DNA of 47,092 nucleotides from a virus (IMGVR_UViG_3300035085_000013:1-47092), one strand, 5' to 3'. Numbered from the stretch's first letter, positions 38,179 through 47,014 are shown. The notes: generated by a model from the sequence alone, not told the origin. Made by a program: numbers and translations.

Positions 38179-38927
38179 CAGATGAATGCCGCCGCAGACA
38201 TGGCTGCAATACCCGCGCCGCCACCAATCAGGGAATTCATTCCAGCCTGGCTATTGGCTGCGCTACTCATCATAGCCTGGAGGGTGGCCATTCGATCACT
38301 TTGCATTGGGCGCGCAGCTGCACCGAAGGCACTTGCGTTTTGACCAAACAGTTGACCCATTGTGCCCATCTGACCACCAGGGATCAGGGCTCTGTTCAAT
38401 AGAGTATTCTGAGCATCTAGGCTAGTCCCCATGCGCGCCTGGCTCAATTGCTCCGCAAGGGTCAAATCGCCTCTTCCTGCTGCAGAAAGCAGTTCGCTCT
38501 TCCTCTGAGAAAAGTCCGCGAGCGCGCGACTACCAGGCGTGGATGTTTCATACCCTGTGCCGAGCTGCGCGCTCAAGCGATTGCGAAGGCTTGTCTCTTC
38601 CTCCCCAAGGCTCCGTGTCAGATATGGATCAACAGGGAGCTGGCCACTCAAGGCCGCGTTGCTGCGTTGCAGCAGCTGCGTCTCGATGCTGTTCCTCAGG
38701 GTGGCATTCGGATCTGGGATTTCATCAAAGCCGGTGATGTTCCCAGCAGCATCCATCTTCGGAGTGATGCCGGCTTGCTTGTAGATGTATGGCGCCAGCA
38801 GCTGCTGTGTCTGCATCTGCTGCTTAAGCAGAGCATTCTGTTGGTCGAGGCTCTCTGCCTGCTTCCTCTGTAGGGCTTTTTCCTCATCAGAGGGAGGAGG
38901 AGGAGCTGAGGGTCCGCTGCTACCCAT
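38178..38927 (-). CDS. Virion-associated helical protein, 249 aa
   Basis: Start at ATG 38927, overlapping the upstream TAA. Opens MGSSGPSAPPPPSDEEKALQ, then a Gln-rich coiled coil (RKQAESLDQQNALLKQQMQTQQLL), and ends in a Gly/Ala/Met-rich hydrophobic stretch (MNSLIGGGAGIAAMSAAAF). This layout is common in podovirus internal or DNA-transfer proteins. It is located between an acetyltransferase-like gene and the PP-loop enzyme. Confidence 0.7.
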   Translation of the reverse strand: MGSSGPSAPPPPSDEEKALQRKQAESLDQQNALLKQQMQTQQLLAPYIYKQAGITPKMDAAGNITGFDEIPDPNATLRNSIETQLLQRSNAALSGQLPVDPYLTRSLGEEETSLRNRLSAQLGTGYETSTPGSRALADFSQRKSELLSAAGRGDLTLAEQLSQARMGTSLDAQNTLLNRALIPGGQMGTMGQLFGQNASAFGAAARPMQSDRMATLQAMMSSAANSQAGMNSLIGGGAGIAAMSAAAFI

Positions 38928-39331
38928 TAGGCAATCCTCCTTACAAACCAAGCCACCTTGCTGTCCTTGGTATAGGGATCAAGACCAATCACCTGCTTTA
39001 TTCTAGCGATGTAATGGGGTAAGTCAAGAGGAACAGAGAAGTAGTAGGATACTATCCCACGGTCTGCCAGAAAACGATCCATTATGTCTATCAATTTCAC
39101 GAGGAGAAAAACTGGCCTCTTTATGGCTGGGTCAACTGCTATTTCATTGATGACGATGGCTTTTGTCTTCTTCGCATTACGAAGCGCGATAAAGCCCACC
39201 AGCTTATCACCACGATAAGCGCAAATGGTCGGGAACGAAAGAGGCGAGCCCGCGACTCGGCCGAGGAGATCCAGGAGGTCATGACACTCCTTGTATTCTT
39301 TGGAAGTTGAAGCGATACGAAAGTCTGTCAT
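38927..39331 (-). CDS. GNAT-like acetyltransferase
   Basis: 134 residues: ICAYRGDKLVGFIALRNAKKTKAIVINEIAVDPAIKRPVFLLVKLIDIM has the GNAT strand-loop-helix order, with an acetyl-CoA loop that is less canonical than Q/RxxGxG/A. Substrate unknown. ATGA-coupled to the tail-fibre-like gene upstream. Such genes occur in the tail regions of podoviruses. Confidence 0.65.
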   Translation of the reverse strand: MTDFRIASTSKEYKECHDLLDLLGRVAGSPLSFPTICAYRGDKLVGFIALRNAKKTKAIVINEIAVDPAIKRPVFLLVKLIDIMDRFLADRGIVSYYFSVPLDLPHYIARIKQVIGLDPYTKDSKVAWFVRRIA

Positions 39332-40041
39332 TTGATTAACTTCATTTGAAACCAGGCCCCTGTGTTTCCTCCGATCAGATTAACGCCTGCCCCAGTGTCC
39401 TGAAATGGCCGCATCTCAAAGAAATCCCCAGCGACTACATCGAGCATAGGGGTTTGGACTTGAATTCTTGTGTTGATTGTCCCTGAGAAGGAAGTACTAT
39501 CTACTCTTGCATAACCAGCGTATGCGCCACTTCCGTTTTTGGTGATATCAACTGCCCTCACGGTTCCACCCGCAGCAGCTGCCATCTCCATTCTGCCAAG
39601 TAGTTCGACTTTTGTATAAGGGGATGGAACTGTCAATCTGCTTGTATTTACAGATGTTGAATGTATTGCATCTGTGTCATACACCTCAGAGTCCCATGTT
39701 GGATTGTTGAAGGCGCCTGAGGTGATGTTTTGATTTGCTGCATTGAAAACAAGGCAGCCACGGCCAGGAGTGGGAACATCATACCAGTTTGTTCTGCCGA
39801 TCGCCCTTGCGAGGGCAAACCGCAGGCGTTCTAACTCGCCAGCCAATGAAGTCGGAAGGCTTTCGCTTCCCACACCTCCTGGATCGACTTGCAGCTGCAT
39901 CTGCGCGACGTTATCAGAATAGGCACCTGTTCCCTGGGGATTCTGATTTGTGACATGGTTCTGATGATCGGCGTTATAGATCGCCGCCGTCAGCACGGTG
40001 CCAGTTCCGCGCGTGGTGATGACATAGGTGCCAGTTGACAT
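39328..40041 (-). CDS. Tail-fibre/receptor-binding-like protein with jelly-roll C-terminus
   Basis: 237 residues. N-terminus TRGTGTVLTAAIYNADHQNHVTNQNP is the usual phage pattern (GTVLTAxxYNxDHxNH). The C-terminal about 120 residues (TWDSEVYDTDAIHS, RLTVPSPYTKVELLGRMEM, TPMLDVVAGDFFEMRPFQ) look C1q/TNF-like jelly-roll. A host-binding or baseplate appendage role is likely. Confidence 0.7.
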   Translation of the reverse strand: MSTGTYVITTRGTGTVLTAAIYNADHQNHVTNQNPQGTGAYSDNVAQMQLQVDPGGVGSESLPTSLAGELERLRFALARAIGRTNWYDVPTPGRGCLVFNAANQNITSGAFNNPTWDSEVYDTDAIHSTSVNTSRLTVPSPYTKVELLGRMEMAAAAGGTVRAVDITKNGSGAYAGYARVDSTSFSGTINTRIQVQTPMLDVVAGDFFEMRPFQDTGAGVNLIGGNTGAWFQMKLIK

Positions 40042-40430
40042 TACTTTGGCTTCCTATTGGCTGATTTCTCGAGGAACTCGGAAAGACGCGCAGCGGTGGC
40101 TGGCTGCTGAACTGCATCAACTAAATCACCTTCGGCCTGCCATTGAACCAGGTCGAGAATGTAGTAATCCAATGCGAAATCTGAATCACCAACAAGCCTG
40201 GGTGCGCACTCTCTGCAGCACGCTGTTACATGCTTGTTTCCATCATCCATGTCCAATTCGACCTGTGTAAAAAGAGCCAGCTGTTGGCCAGCGCGGATTA
40301 TCTGTTTCCCGCATTTACAGAAAACACTATCCTTCCCCTTATAATAATCTTCCTTCAGCTTATCAGAGCCCGTACGACGCCCGCGCAGCTGAATGAGCAT
40401 AGGCTTGATCTTTTCCTTCCAAGCGCCCAT
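40041..40430 (-). CDS. Zinc-site protein in tail operon, 129 aa
   Basis: FCKCGKQI (about residues 37-44) and CCRECAPRL (about 70-78) form a probable zinc site. A C-terminal helical half follows. It overlaps both neighbours by one or a few bases. Function unknown. Confidence 0.65.
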   Translation of the reverse strand: MGAWKEKIKPMLIQLRGRRTGSDKLKEDYYKGKDSVFCKCGKQIIRAGQQLALFTQVELDMDDGNKHVTACCRECAPRLVGDSDFALDYYILDLVQWQAEGDLVDAVQQPATAARLSEFLEKSANRKPK

Positions 40431-42025
40431 TATCCCTTCATCCTTTCATTACCAACTGTGTAGTGGAGAAGGAATTTACTTATGCTGAAATCCTCACCTG
40501 CATTGGCGTTATATCCTTCCAATGATATCCGTCTGCCTGATCCCGTAAGACGTTTTCTTTTATTGAGAATTTGATCTGCACCAAGGGTATCGGTATCCAA
40601 GGTAAAAGAGCCCAATGTAGCCCCAGATATTCCTGTCTGGAATTGGATGGTTTGACTGAACACACCATCCCAGTATACGTCAACATTGAGGGTCCAATTA
40701 CCAAGCGGTTCAACAACAAGCTCGAGGAAGTGTCCATTCTTTGTTTTGCTGGCAAGGCTGGGATCGATATAGCTGAGGTCATAATGAGGTGTCTTGAAAC
40801 GAGCCTCATATCCAGCATTACTGTTTCCCCCATCCTGCTTTGTTGCATTGTCCCCTATGCGGACCTTTCCATCACTTCCGCCATAGACAGGACGCTGGAT
40901 ATCATTGCTATCGCGCCGAAGCCAGATACTGTTGACGCCTGTACTGACCCAATCAGAATACCTCCATTTTATCTTCGGAGGGCTGTTGAGATCAAGTACA
41001 AGCCGCCGATTGTTGGTTGTGCTTGCGGCTATGTCGGGTAAAGCAAAGTGGACTTCGCGTTTAGCTGAATAGACAATCCCCTGACCAAATGAAAGACGAG
41101 ATAGATTGAAATTGGTCCTTATGAAAGGGTTCATCAGGGCTTGGTCGCTGGTCGACTTGAAGCCGAAATCCCCGTATTCCAACACAGCAGAGATCTGATG
41201 AACGTTCCCTGTTTTATCAATAAAGATAATATCGTCATCCAGCGGGAGGATCAAACCCTGTGCAACACCGCCCACCGCGCGCGTGATCGGCTGCACTGAC
41301 CAATTCGCATCACTGGGGTCCGTGGTATCCACGTCATAGATGCCCACAGGTGTCTTGAAAACAATCAGATGGCCCTTATAAGAAAAGGCCGCGACAATCG
41401 CATCTCCTTCGCCTGGATAGACTGCAATCGTGCCCGCGCCGCCTGCACCACCAGTGAGAAAATCCTCATGACTTGTTTTTGTGCTATAATAGAGGCGATG
41501 CCCAAGGACTCCCCACATTCTATTTACGTGCTGCACAACAATAGATGGGAAAGAAGCAGCCCAGTCAGCGGGCGGGCTGGCGACATTCGCTACAGCTGCG
41601 CCATCAGCTGAAAGGACCTTCATCTGGTTACTACCAGTTGTTATGAAGAGTTTCCTATTATTGGCGAGGACTTCTTTTCCGCCTTCGGCGAACATAACAG
41701 GTGCTGTTGGTGCAACAAGACCGCTAACCAAAGTAACTGGAAAAGTTCCGAGGCCACTGTCTTTATATATCTTACCATCGCCACATACTATAATCTGACG
41801 CTGCGTGCCAGGAACCGGCCACCAATCGAACCCGCCCAGGATAGATGCTCCCCCGGGCGCGGTGCCATATAAGGATGCTCCGCCTTCTTTCTGAAGCGTG
41901 CCATTCTCGTATGTCACATTCTTAGCGATCAAAAGTTCAGTAGGCTTCACCTGGCTCATGTTGTGTGTGCCAGTTAGGCCATCCCAACCCACCGGGAGTT
42001 CGGCTATTTCACCTGTGTATCCCAT
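40430..42025 (-). CDS. Tail nozzle / stabilisation protein (P22 gp10-like)
   Basis: 531 residues, beta-propeller-like with repeated strands: GGFDWWPVPGTQRQIIVCGDG, NRKLFITTGSNQMKVL, VNRMWGVLGHRLYYSTKTSHEDFL, ILPLDDDIIFIDKTGNVHQIS, KREVHFALPD, SIWLRRDSNDIQRPVYGGSDGKVRIGD. It has the size and context of podovirus tail-nozzle proteins that follow the head-tail adaptor. Assignment rests on this pattern, not on a catalytic signature. Confidence 0.72.
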   Translation of the reverse strand: MGYTGEIAELPVGWDGLTGTHNMSQVKPTELLIAKNVTYENGTLQKEGGASLYGTAPGGASILGGFDWWPVPGTQRQIIVCGDGKIYKDSGLGTFPVTLVSGLVAPTAPVMFAEGGKEVLANNRKLFITTGSNQMKVLSADGAAVANVASPPADWAASFPSIVVQHVNRMWGVLGHRLYYSTKTSHEDFLTGGAGGAGTIAVYPGEGDAIVAAFSYKGHLIVFKTPVGIYDVDTTDPSDANWSVQPITRAVGGVAQGLILPLDDDIIFIDKTGNVHQISAVLEYGDFGFKSTSDQALMNPFIRTNFNLSRLSFGQGIVYSAKREVHFALPDIAASTTNNRRLVLDLNSPPKIKWRYSDWVSTGVNSIWLRRDSNDIQRPVYGGSDGKVRIGDNATKQDGGNSNAGYEARFKTPHYDLSYIDPSLASKTKNGHFLELVVEPLGNWTLNVDVYWDGVFSQTIQFQTGISGATLGSFTLDTDTLGADQILNKRKRLTGSGRRISLEGYNANAGEDFSISKFLLHYTVGNERMKG

Positions 42026-42987
42026 CAGCGGAAGAAGTAAAAGCCAGAGGTTGAACGGGGAACTCTACCGAAACGCTTTACTTGATCTTGGCGAGGCTCT
42101 ATTTGGCCAAATCTCCTCCCTTGGCCTTCTTGATTTCTGCGATTGTTCTTAGCCATACCTAAGAGGCCACCTGAGACCATTTGGGCATAGACGTCCTTTT
42201 TGGCATCTTCTTTGTCGAGCAGGATAAAGGTTGTAACATAATCAGAGAGGACGCGACGATATTCTTTTGGGATCAATGGCTCGTTTGTATCATACGCTAG
42301 GTCGGGTGGACGTATCTTGTAATCGTATTCCACCCTCAGAAGATCAGCAGAGGTGTCGCCGGGATAATGGCTGAAACGAACGCGCTGCTCGCCCACCATT
42401 GCATAGAGTTCGGGCGTTCCCCTGCCGACTGTATTCAAAGGAAACCGACGGCTCAGCTCGCCAAGATCAACTCCGTTGATCTCGGTCCCGCTGCGTTGGA
42501 CGCGCATAGGTCCTAAGACCTTCTCGACGTCGGAGGCGAGTTGATACTCGAGAGGCGCAATCCTGGCTGTTGCGGCCGCGTTTGTGCTGCCAGTGTAGGG
42601 GCTATCAAGCGTCACTGCAGCTGTTCCAGAGGTATGGGCACTGATGATGTAGTAGTCGCCCCCATCTCCAGGGATGTTGAAGAATTGACCAACCAAAGAA
42701 GGTGAAACGGTTGCAGATAGTGTGACAGCCTGGCTGTTTAACGTCACAGCAGCTGTTGGGGCAGTCGCTGGCTGGAGAGTCAAGATCCCAGGTGTGGCCT
42801 TCCTAAGCCAATACCAATCTTCATTCAGGTCTGGACTCAGCTCAGCGCCGCCAGAGCAAATAGCCCTATAGCCCCTATTAAGATAAATGAGAGCTTGTGC
42901 AAAAAAGTCACTGTTGCTGTTCTGCGGCTCACCCGCGTTGAACAAGGCATTATTAACAATATCCTGATTGGTGGTCAGATTAGCCAC
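42025..42987 (-). CDS. Head-tail adaptor (podovirus gp4/gp11-like)
   Basis: 320 residues. The N-terminal helical part TTNQDIVNNALFNAGEPQNSNSDFFAQALIYLNRGYRAIC is typical of adaptor proteins binding the portal. The middle is beta-rich (ITSAHTSGTAAVTLDSPYTGS-type) and the C-terminal helix QGRRFGQIEPRQDQVKRFGR is basic. It overlaps its neighbours by one base on each side. It would join portal and nozzle. Confidence 0.72.
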   Translation of the reverse strand: MANLTTNQDIVNNALFNAGEPQNSNSDFFAQALIYLNRGYRAICSGGAELSPDLNEDWYWLRKATPGILTLQPATAPTAAVTLNSQAVTLSATVSPSLVGQFFNIPGDGGDYYIISAHTSGTAAVTLDSPYTGSTNAAATARIAPLEYQLASDVEKVLGPMRVQRSGTEINGVDLGELSRRFPLNTVGRGTPELYAMVGEQRVRFSHYPGDTSADLLRVEYDYKIRPPDLAYDTNEPLIPKEYRRVLSDYVTTFILLDKEDAKKDVYAQMVSGGLLGMAKNNRRNQEGQGRRFGQIEPRQDQVKRFGRVPRSTSGFYFFR

Positions 42988-43529
42988 TAATGCCTCCGCC
43001 TCATTCGGATGATATACTCATCAAAGCCTGTCACAGGCGGGATTACTACATCAGGGACTTCTGCAGGCCACCAGAAAAAGGCCGGAGGAAGGATTTGGTT
43101 CTTATCTCTTGTAGAGGGCATATCTGTATATGAAGCAGCCCAGGGTATGGAAACAGCAGGAATAAATGCGATGGATCTATATACATCTGGAAGGTTCTGG
43201 TTTTCATTCCTCCTGATGGGAGTGTCAGTATAGGCTGCTGCCCAGGGGAGCTGGGTTATGTCTCTTGCTGGCCATTCAAAAGCATCTTGTGATATTTGGT
43301 TCTTCCCACGACGAGGAGGAAGATCGCAAAGGACATATGGTGAACGAATAACTGTTGATATAGGAGGAGGGCTATAGAAATAAAAGTCTGACTCCGGAAG
43401 AACCTGGTTCTTACCACGCGGCCGGGGGTTTTCATTCGTTATTCCAAGCCACCCTATGGATGGGGCAACAGGGAATGGAAGCGGGAGCGCCGGGGGTTCA
43501 ATCCGGGATTGGTATATCCACCTAGCCAT
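42987..43529 (-). CDS. Structural protein with four internal repeats, 180 aa
   Basis: ATG 43529 follows GAGTGAGG within the upstream gene. It contains four imperfect repeats of about 32 residues, each with an aromatic/proline stretch leading to R-x-(K/E)NQ: PRPRGKNQVLP, PPRRGKNQISQ, PIRRNENQNLP and PSTRDKNQILP; repeats 3 and 4 also share PWAA-YTD. It ends with IIRMRRRH. Probably an extended, proline-rich linker or fibre protein. No known family. Confidence 0.7.
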   Translation of the reverse strand: MARWIYQSRIEPPALPLPFPVAPSIGWLGITNENPRPRGKNQVLPESDFYFYSPPPISTVIRSPYVLCDLPPRRGKNQISQDAFEWPARDITQLPWAAAYTDTPIRRNENQNLPDVYRSIAFIPAVSIPWAASYTDMPSTRDKNQILPPAFFWWPAEVPDVVIPPVTGFDEYIIRMRRRH

Positions 43530-43803
43530 GCAGGGCCTCACTCAGGAAGCGCTGTCTTTCTATGGCTAGGTTTATCCTCTTCTCCTCCTCTTCCAACCAC
43601 TTTTGCGACGGCGTACAGCCTGCTCGTGTGTTACAGGCGGGCCGATCACAGACGAAGCCCATGCAAAGCTTGCATGTTGCAAAAGGTGGTTCTTTGGGTT
43701 TTAGGTGATTGTGCCTCATGCAGTGCGCGCACTGATACGTGTCCACTTCACGGACGACCTTGCCATCCATGGTGATTGTCACGTATCCGTGCGCGGCGAT
43801 CAT
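43522..43803 (-). CDS. Zinc-finger protein in tail operon, 93 aa
   Basis: CAHCMRHN...CKLCMGFVC...C...GCTP: three cysteine pairs suggest one or two zinc sites (YQCAHC, TCKLC, VCDRPAC). It ends with an acidic-basic helix (KWLEEEEKRINLAIERQR). Small zinc proteins of this layout, ending CTPxxKxLEEEE, are common between phage structural genes. ATGA-coupled upstream. Confidence 0.72.
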   Translation of the reverse strand: MIAAHGYVTITMDGKVVREVDTYQCAHCMRHNHLKPKEPPFATCKLCMGFVCDRPACNTRAGCTPSQKWLEEEEKRINLAIERQRFLSEALHG

Positions 43804-44099
43804 GAGATGGTGATCGAAAGCTCCTGCGCGGCCTCTTCGCCGTCATTGAGTTCCATCGAGAGATGGACCTGATTGTCTTCGCTGCGATAGTCGGCGACCC
43901 GCTGGTCGACTTCTCGCATGAAGAAGTGACGATGCTCGGGCTTGTCGCGCTTCGTCACCTCACCGGCGCGTTCGCCCTTCACGTCTTCCTGGACGATGGT
44001 TGTGTGAACCATCGGCTGCGCGCCGCTCTCGTGCTCTTCACACTCCACCGACTTGCGATAGGTGTGCACGCGCTCCAAGGTCATTACGATCTTCGCCAT
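43800..44099 (-). CDS. Hypothetical structural-module protein, 99 aa
   Basis: MAKIVMTLERVHTYRKSVECEE...; charged, alternating strands, acidic C-terminus ending AQELSITIS. G/C-rich third positions suggest good expression. Function unknown. Confidence 0.65.
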   Translation of the reverse strand: MAKIVMTLERVHTYRKSVECEEHESGAQPMVHTTIVQEDVKGERAGEVTKRDKPEHRHFFMREVDQRVADYRSEDNQVHLSMELNDGEEAAQELSITIS

Positions 44100-44109
44100 T
44101 CTTGATCTC

Positions 44110-44604
44110 CTATTCGGTCACCTGCAGAGAGCCACCCGCCGAGCCGGTGTAGCTTGAGCCAGTTGTGGCGAGGGCTCTTACTGCGAAGCCATTGTTGGCT
44201 GTTGCGGGGTAGATCAGCTCCTTTCCGTCCTTCGCGGACCAGCGATAGGAAGCTCGCTGATTGAGGAAGAAGTTGACCAGGTTGAGGCCGGAACCGGCCG
44301 CTGCGATGGTGGGCTCCACCGTTGCGTTGGATGCGGCCTGGCCGTTGAACGCAGCGTCGGCGGGGTCATCCGGGCTGATCGTGACCGAAGTGGCGGTGCC
44401 CAGCGTGGTGGAGCGAGACACGTCCCACTGGATGGGCGTGTCCGTCGCGGACGGCGCACCACCTTGGCCGACGTTCAGGTCGAAGACCTTTCCGCGCTTG
44501 ACCTGGATGCCAGATGCAGCAGCAGCCGCAGCTGCGATGATCCCTGCGGTCTTGAAGGATGTCGTCAGAGTGTTTTGCGAAAACGTTAGGCCATAGTCGG
44601 GCAT
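44110..44604 (-). CDS. Beta-rich structural protein, 164 aa
   Basis: Starts MPDYGLTFSQNTLTTSFKTA; Ala/Gly/Ser/Thr-rich, no Cys. Likely an all-beta virion protein, possibly a capsid decoration or tail protein, with strong G/C third-position bias similar to the major capsid gene. No domain recognised. Confidence 0.65.
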   Translation of the reverse strand: MPDYGLTFSQNTLTTSFKTAGIIAAAAAAASGIQVKRGKVFDLNVGQGGAPSATDTPIQWDVSRSTTLGTATSVTISPDDPADAAFNGQAASNATVEPTIAAAGSGLNLVNFFLNQRASYRWSAKDGKELIYPATANNGFAVRALATTGSSYTGSAGGSLQVTE

Positions 44605-44616
44605 CTAGCGGCTCCT

Positions 44617-45408
44617 TCAGTAAGGGATATGTTCAACCTTTGCGCGTGGTGGCATCTCGAAGTTGGACATAGAGAACCAGGGAGGCGGAGTTCCACCAGC
44701 CGGCGCAGTCCTGAAACGTCGATTGACGTTAGCTGGCGGATACATAACACCTGCATGGTCTGCGACCGTAGCACCAGTCACTGTCCCACCACGACCACCC
44801 TTCAAATCAATCTCTGTGGTAAATCGACCAACCAATGGGGCATAGTAAACAAGGGATGCCGGTCTGATTAACAGCGGTGAAACTCTGCTCATATACGCGC
44901 TGATCTCTGCTACATCTAGAACAGCATTCCAGACTGCGCATTCACAGACGTTGTGACCAACATTATCAGCAAAGGTGCCATCATCGTTGGCATATGCACC
45001 TATTAAAATGCTGTCCAAACTACCGGGTGTAATCGCTGAGCCGGTTGCGCCAGATGTATTGTTGCCTGTCGTGCCATTCAGATAGACGTCACAGCGGGTT
45101 GTACTTGAAAATGTAGCAACGAGTCCATTCCAATCCGTTGTAATTGCAGACGCGACAGTTGTTCCACTATTATTAGATCCACCCCCTAAATCTTCCTGAC
45201 CAGCAACAGCGTTTCCACCTGTATCATCTAATTCAACATTCATCATCGAAACGAAGCCACCAGAGGGGCTACTGATAATCCCGATGCCTCCATGCCAAGC
45301 GGTTGTGTTGTCAGGCTTAATACGACAAGCCAATGTCACCGGGACAGCTGTTACCGGTGTGGTAGATGTCCTAACACGATGAGTTGCGCCATTGAACCTT
45401 CTGGACAT
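44617..45408 (-). CDS. LamG/concanavalin-like virion protein, 263 aa
   Basis: VTLACRIKPDNTT, GGIGIISSPSGGFVSMMNVE, DWNGLVATFSSTTRCDVYLNG, LDSILIGAYANDDGTFADNVGHNVCECAVWNAVLDVAEI: the order of strands is that of LamG-type sugar-binding domains, with the typical VWN-x-xLxxxEI closing motif. The C-terminus is a separate short Pro-rich module. It is a likely carbohydrate-binding appendage or capsid fibre. Confidence 0.75.
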   Translation of the reverse strand: MSRRFNGATHRVRTSTTPVTAVPVTLACRIKPDNTTAWHGGIGIISSPSGGFVSMMNVELDDTGGNAVAGQEDLGGGSNNSGTTVASAITTDWNGLVATFSSTTRCDVYLNGTTGNNTSGATGSAITPGSLDSILIGAYANDDGTFADNVGHNVCECAVWNAVLDVAEISAYMSRVSPLLIRPASLVYYAPLVGRFTTEIDLKGGRGGTVTGATVADHAGVMYPPANVNRRFRTAPAGGTPPPWFSMSNFEMPPRAKVEHIPY

Positions 45409-45411
45409 TTA

Positions 45412-45918
45412 TTATGTCTCTTTGATTTCTACAGCATAAAGCTCTGCATCGCCGGTCATGTCGTCAGTTCCGGATGTTCCATCTCCATCACGCGTTACTT
45501 TTAAACGGAACATCTCACCAACTGCAACACTGTCCATCTGCGCGCCGTTGGTATGGGCTATTGTGGTGTAGGTGAGGGCGCCACTCGTACCACGTGGATT
45601 AGCGCCGGTTGTGTTTGCAGTCGCGAAGCTATCTGCATCGAGATCGGTGCCATTGTCTTCGCAACGTTCAATCGCGGTCGTCCAGCGGCATAGATGCGCC
45701 GTATTCGTGTCAGATGTTGCTGCCCAAATCAGTGTGATGGTGATGCCGCCGCCTGCGTAGTTGCGAGGTAGGACGCTAGTCCAGAGGGCGTTTTCATCAA
45801 CAGAGGCATCGAAGTCAAGACATGGATGGCCATTACGAAGATCGAGAGTTGCATAGCTTGCAGATGGCGCCTCGTTGCCGAGTGGTGTGAAGATGCAAAG
45901 AGTATCGCCAGATGCCAT
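45412..45918 (-). CDS. Beta-sandwich structural protein, 168 aa
   Basis: MASGDTLCIFTPLGNEAPSASYATLDLRNGHPCLDFDA..., GGGITITLIWAATSDT, MFRLKVTRDGDGTSGTDDMTGDAELYAVEIKET. This jelly-roll type (with R-DGDGTSGTD-M-GDA-L) is widespread as a phage capsid-fibre or decoration protein. It lies next to the LamG-like gene and may form the same appendage. Confidence 0.7.
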   Translation of the reverse strand: MASGDTLCIFTPLGNEAPSASYATLDLRNGHPCLDFDASVDENALWTSVLPRNYAGGGITITLIWAATSDTNTAHLCRWTTAIERCEDNGTDLDADSFATANTTGANPRGTSGALTYTTIAHTNGAQMDSVAVGEMFRLKVTRDGDGTSGTDDMTGDAELYAVEIKET

Positions 45919-45921
45919 AAC

Positions 45922-46179
45922 TTATGATCCTTTTTCGTATCGACGAAGTGCTACATATGACATAGCCAATGCTTTTTCAGCAGTTGTCGCGTTGCCGCGA
46001 ACTGGTAGAGGAATAGCTGTATTGATTGCAACTTTGTTTGTTTCTAGATAATCATCCATCGCGTTAATGAGCGTGCGCATTTCTGGCTTACTAAGAATAG
46101 TTGTTGCCCTATTTCGGCTGAGTTCACGCTGTATCTCAGCAGAAAGGTCAGCTCGTTCTGTATCAGGGAGAACGGCCAT
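45922..46179 (-). CDS. Conserved-type small structural-module protein, 85 aa
   Basis: MAVLPDTERADLSAEIQRELSRNRATTILSKPEMRTLINAMDDYLETNKVAINTAIPLP: a pattern repeatedly seen in phage virion operons (LPDTER...L-K-ELR-AI-A-D-W-E). Helical. Its precise role is not known to me. Stop-start overlap with the coiled-coil gene. Confidence 0.7.
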   Translation of the reverse strand: MAVLPDTERADLSAEIQRELSRNRATTILSKPEMRTLINAMDDYLETNKVAINTAIPLPVRGNATTAEKALAMSYVALRRYEKGS

Positions 46180-46664
46180 TATCCCAGGCTCCTCATCTTC
46201 TGCTTGAAGGAGGCGAGCTCTTCCTTGATCGTCTTCAGAGCCGCCTCGGCTTCTTCGATCTGCTTGTTCAGGTCATTGACCTTCCCGTTCTTCTCCTGGA
46301 TCATCTGGTCGTAGTGTTTTACAGCGCTGTCGTAGTTGGCCTGGAGCGTCGCTCCCCGCTTGGACCAGGTCTCCTCGAGCTCGGCGCTCTTGGCTTGCCA
46401 AGTTTCCTGCAGCTCGCTGAGTTCCTTCTTTCGGCGCTCGCGCTCCTTGTCGAGTTCCTCCTCCAGGGATTTGAGTTCCGCTCGGCGCTTCTCGATATCC
46501 TTGTTGGTTCGATCCAGGCTCGCCTGGCTCTCCTTGGCCTTGCCCTCCGATGCCTGAGCGGTGGAGATGACTTCATCCAGGCGCTGGAAGGCGCGCAAGG
46601 CCGAGACCATCGGCAGGAGCTCGTTGGCTGCCTCCTGGGTGGTCATCTTCCGCTCCTCGGGCAT
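46179..46664 (-). CDS. Coiled-coil protein, 161 aa
   Basis: Residues about 40-155 form one long coiled coil (ASLDRTNKDIEKRRAELKSLEEELDKERERRKKELSELQETWQ...). It is likely a rod-like oligomer in the virion or an assembly chaperone. G/C-rich third positions suggest high output. One-base overlaps with neighbours. Its position between capsid-decoration-like genes gives no specific function. Confidence 0.72.
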   Translation of the reverse strand: MPEERKMTTQEAANELLPMVSALRAFQRLDEVISTAQASEGKAKESQASLDRTNKDIEKRRAELKSLEEELDKERERRKKELSELQETWQAKSAELEETWSKRGATLQANYDSAVKHYDQMIQEKNGKVNDLNKQIEEAEAALKTIKEELASFKQKMRSLG

Positions 46665-47014
46665 CAGATAGATCCTCCACGCTCGATCAGGGTGATGATC
46701 ATGCCGCTGGATGCGCCCCCAGAGGTGTTTGGGCGAATAAACTTGGGGTTCTGGAGGATCTGCTTTGGACCCCCAGCGGCGGTGAACGAAAGTGCTGCAC
46801 CTCCGGGATCTGTCAAGGTTGTGTAGGTTGTCCCATCGTTGCTGCCTTCGAGGACAGTCGTGCCGGCACCGAAAGTCCCGCTGACCTGCACACTCTTGTC
46901 AGGCAACGAAGGGGCGGATTGCGGGAGGCCCGTGTCGCCCGTCGCCAGGCCGGACCACACCGTCTGGTGAACTCCTCGAGAGATCCAACTCCCGGCGAAG
47001 GGGATGACGGCCAT
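46664..47014 (-). CDS. Beta-rich structural protein, 116 aa (crosses the assembly junction)
   Basis: MAVIPFAGSWISRGVHQTVWSGLATGDTG, SVQVSGTFGAGTTVLEGSNDGTTYTTLTDPGG...ALSFTA: the V-GTFGAG-T--LEGSNDGTT-TTL pattern is an Ig-like or jelly-roll fold frequent in phage capsid decoration proteins. Its start (47012-47014) lies in the duplicated 127 bases, corresponding to positions 47-49; the gene is complete. It follows the gene at 50-379 in the operon. Confidence 0.75.
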   Translation of the reverse strand: MAVIPFAGSWISRGVHQTVWSGLATGDTGLPQSAPSLPDKSVQVSGTFGAGTTVLEGSNDGTTYTTLTDPGGAALSFTAAGGPKQILQNPKFIRPNTSGGASSGMIITLIERGGSI

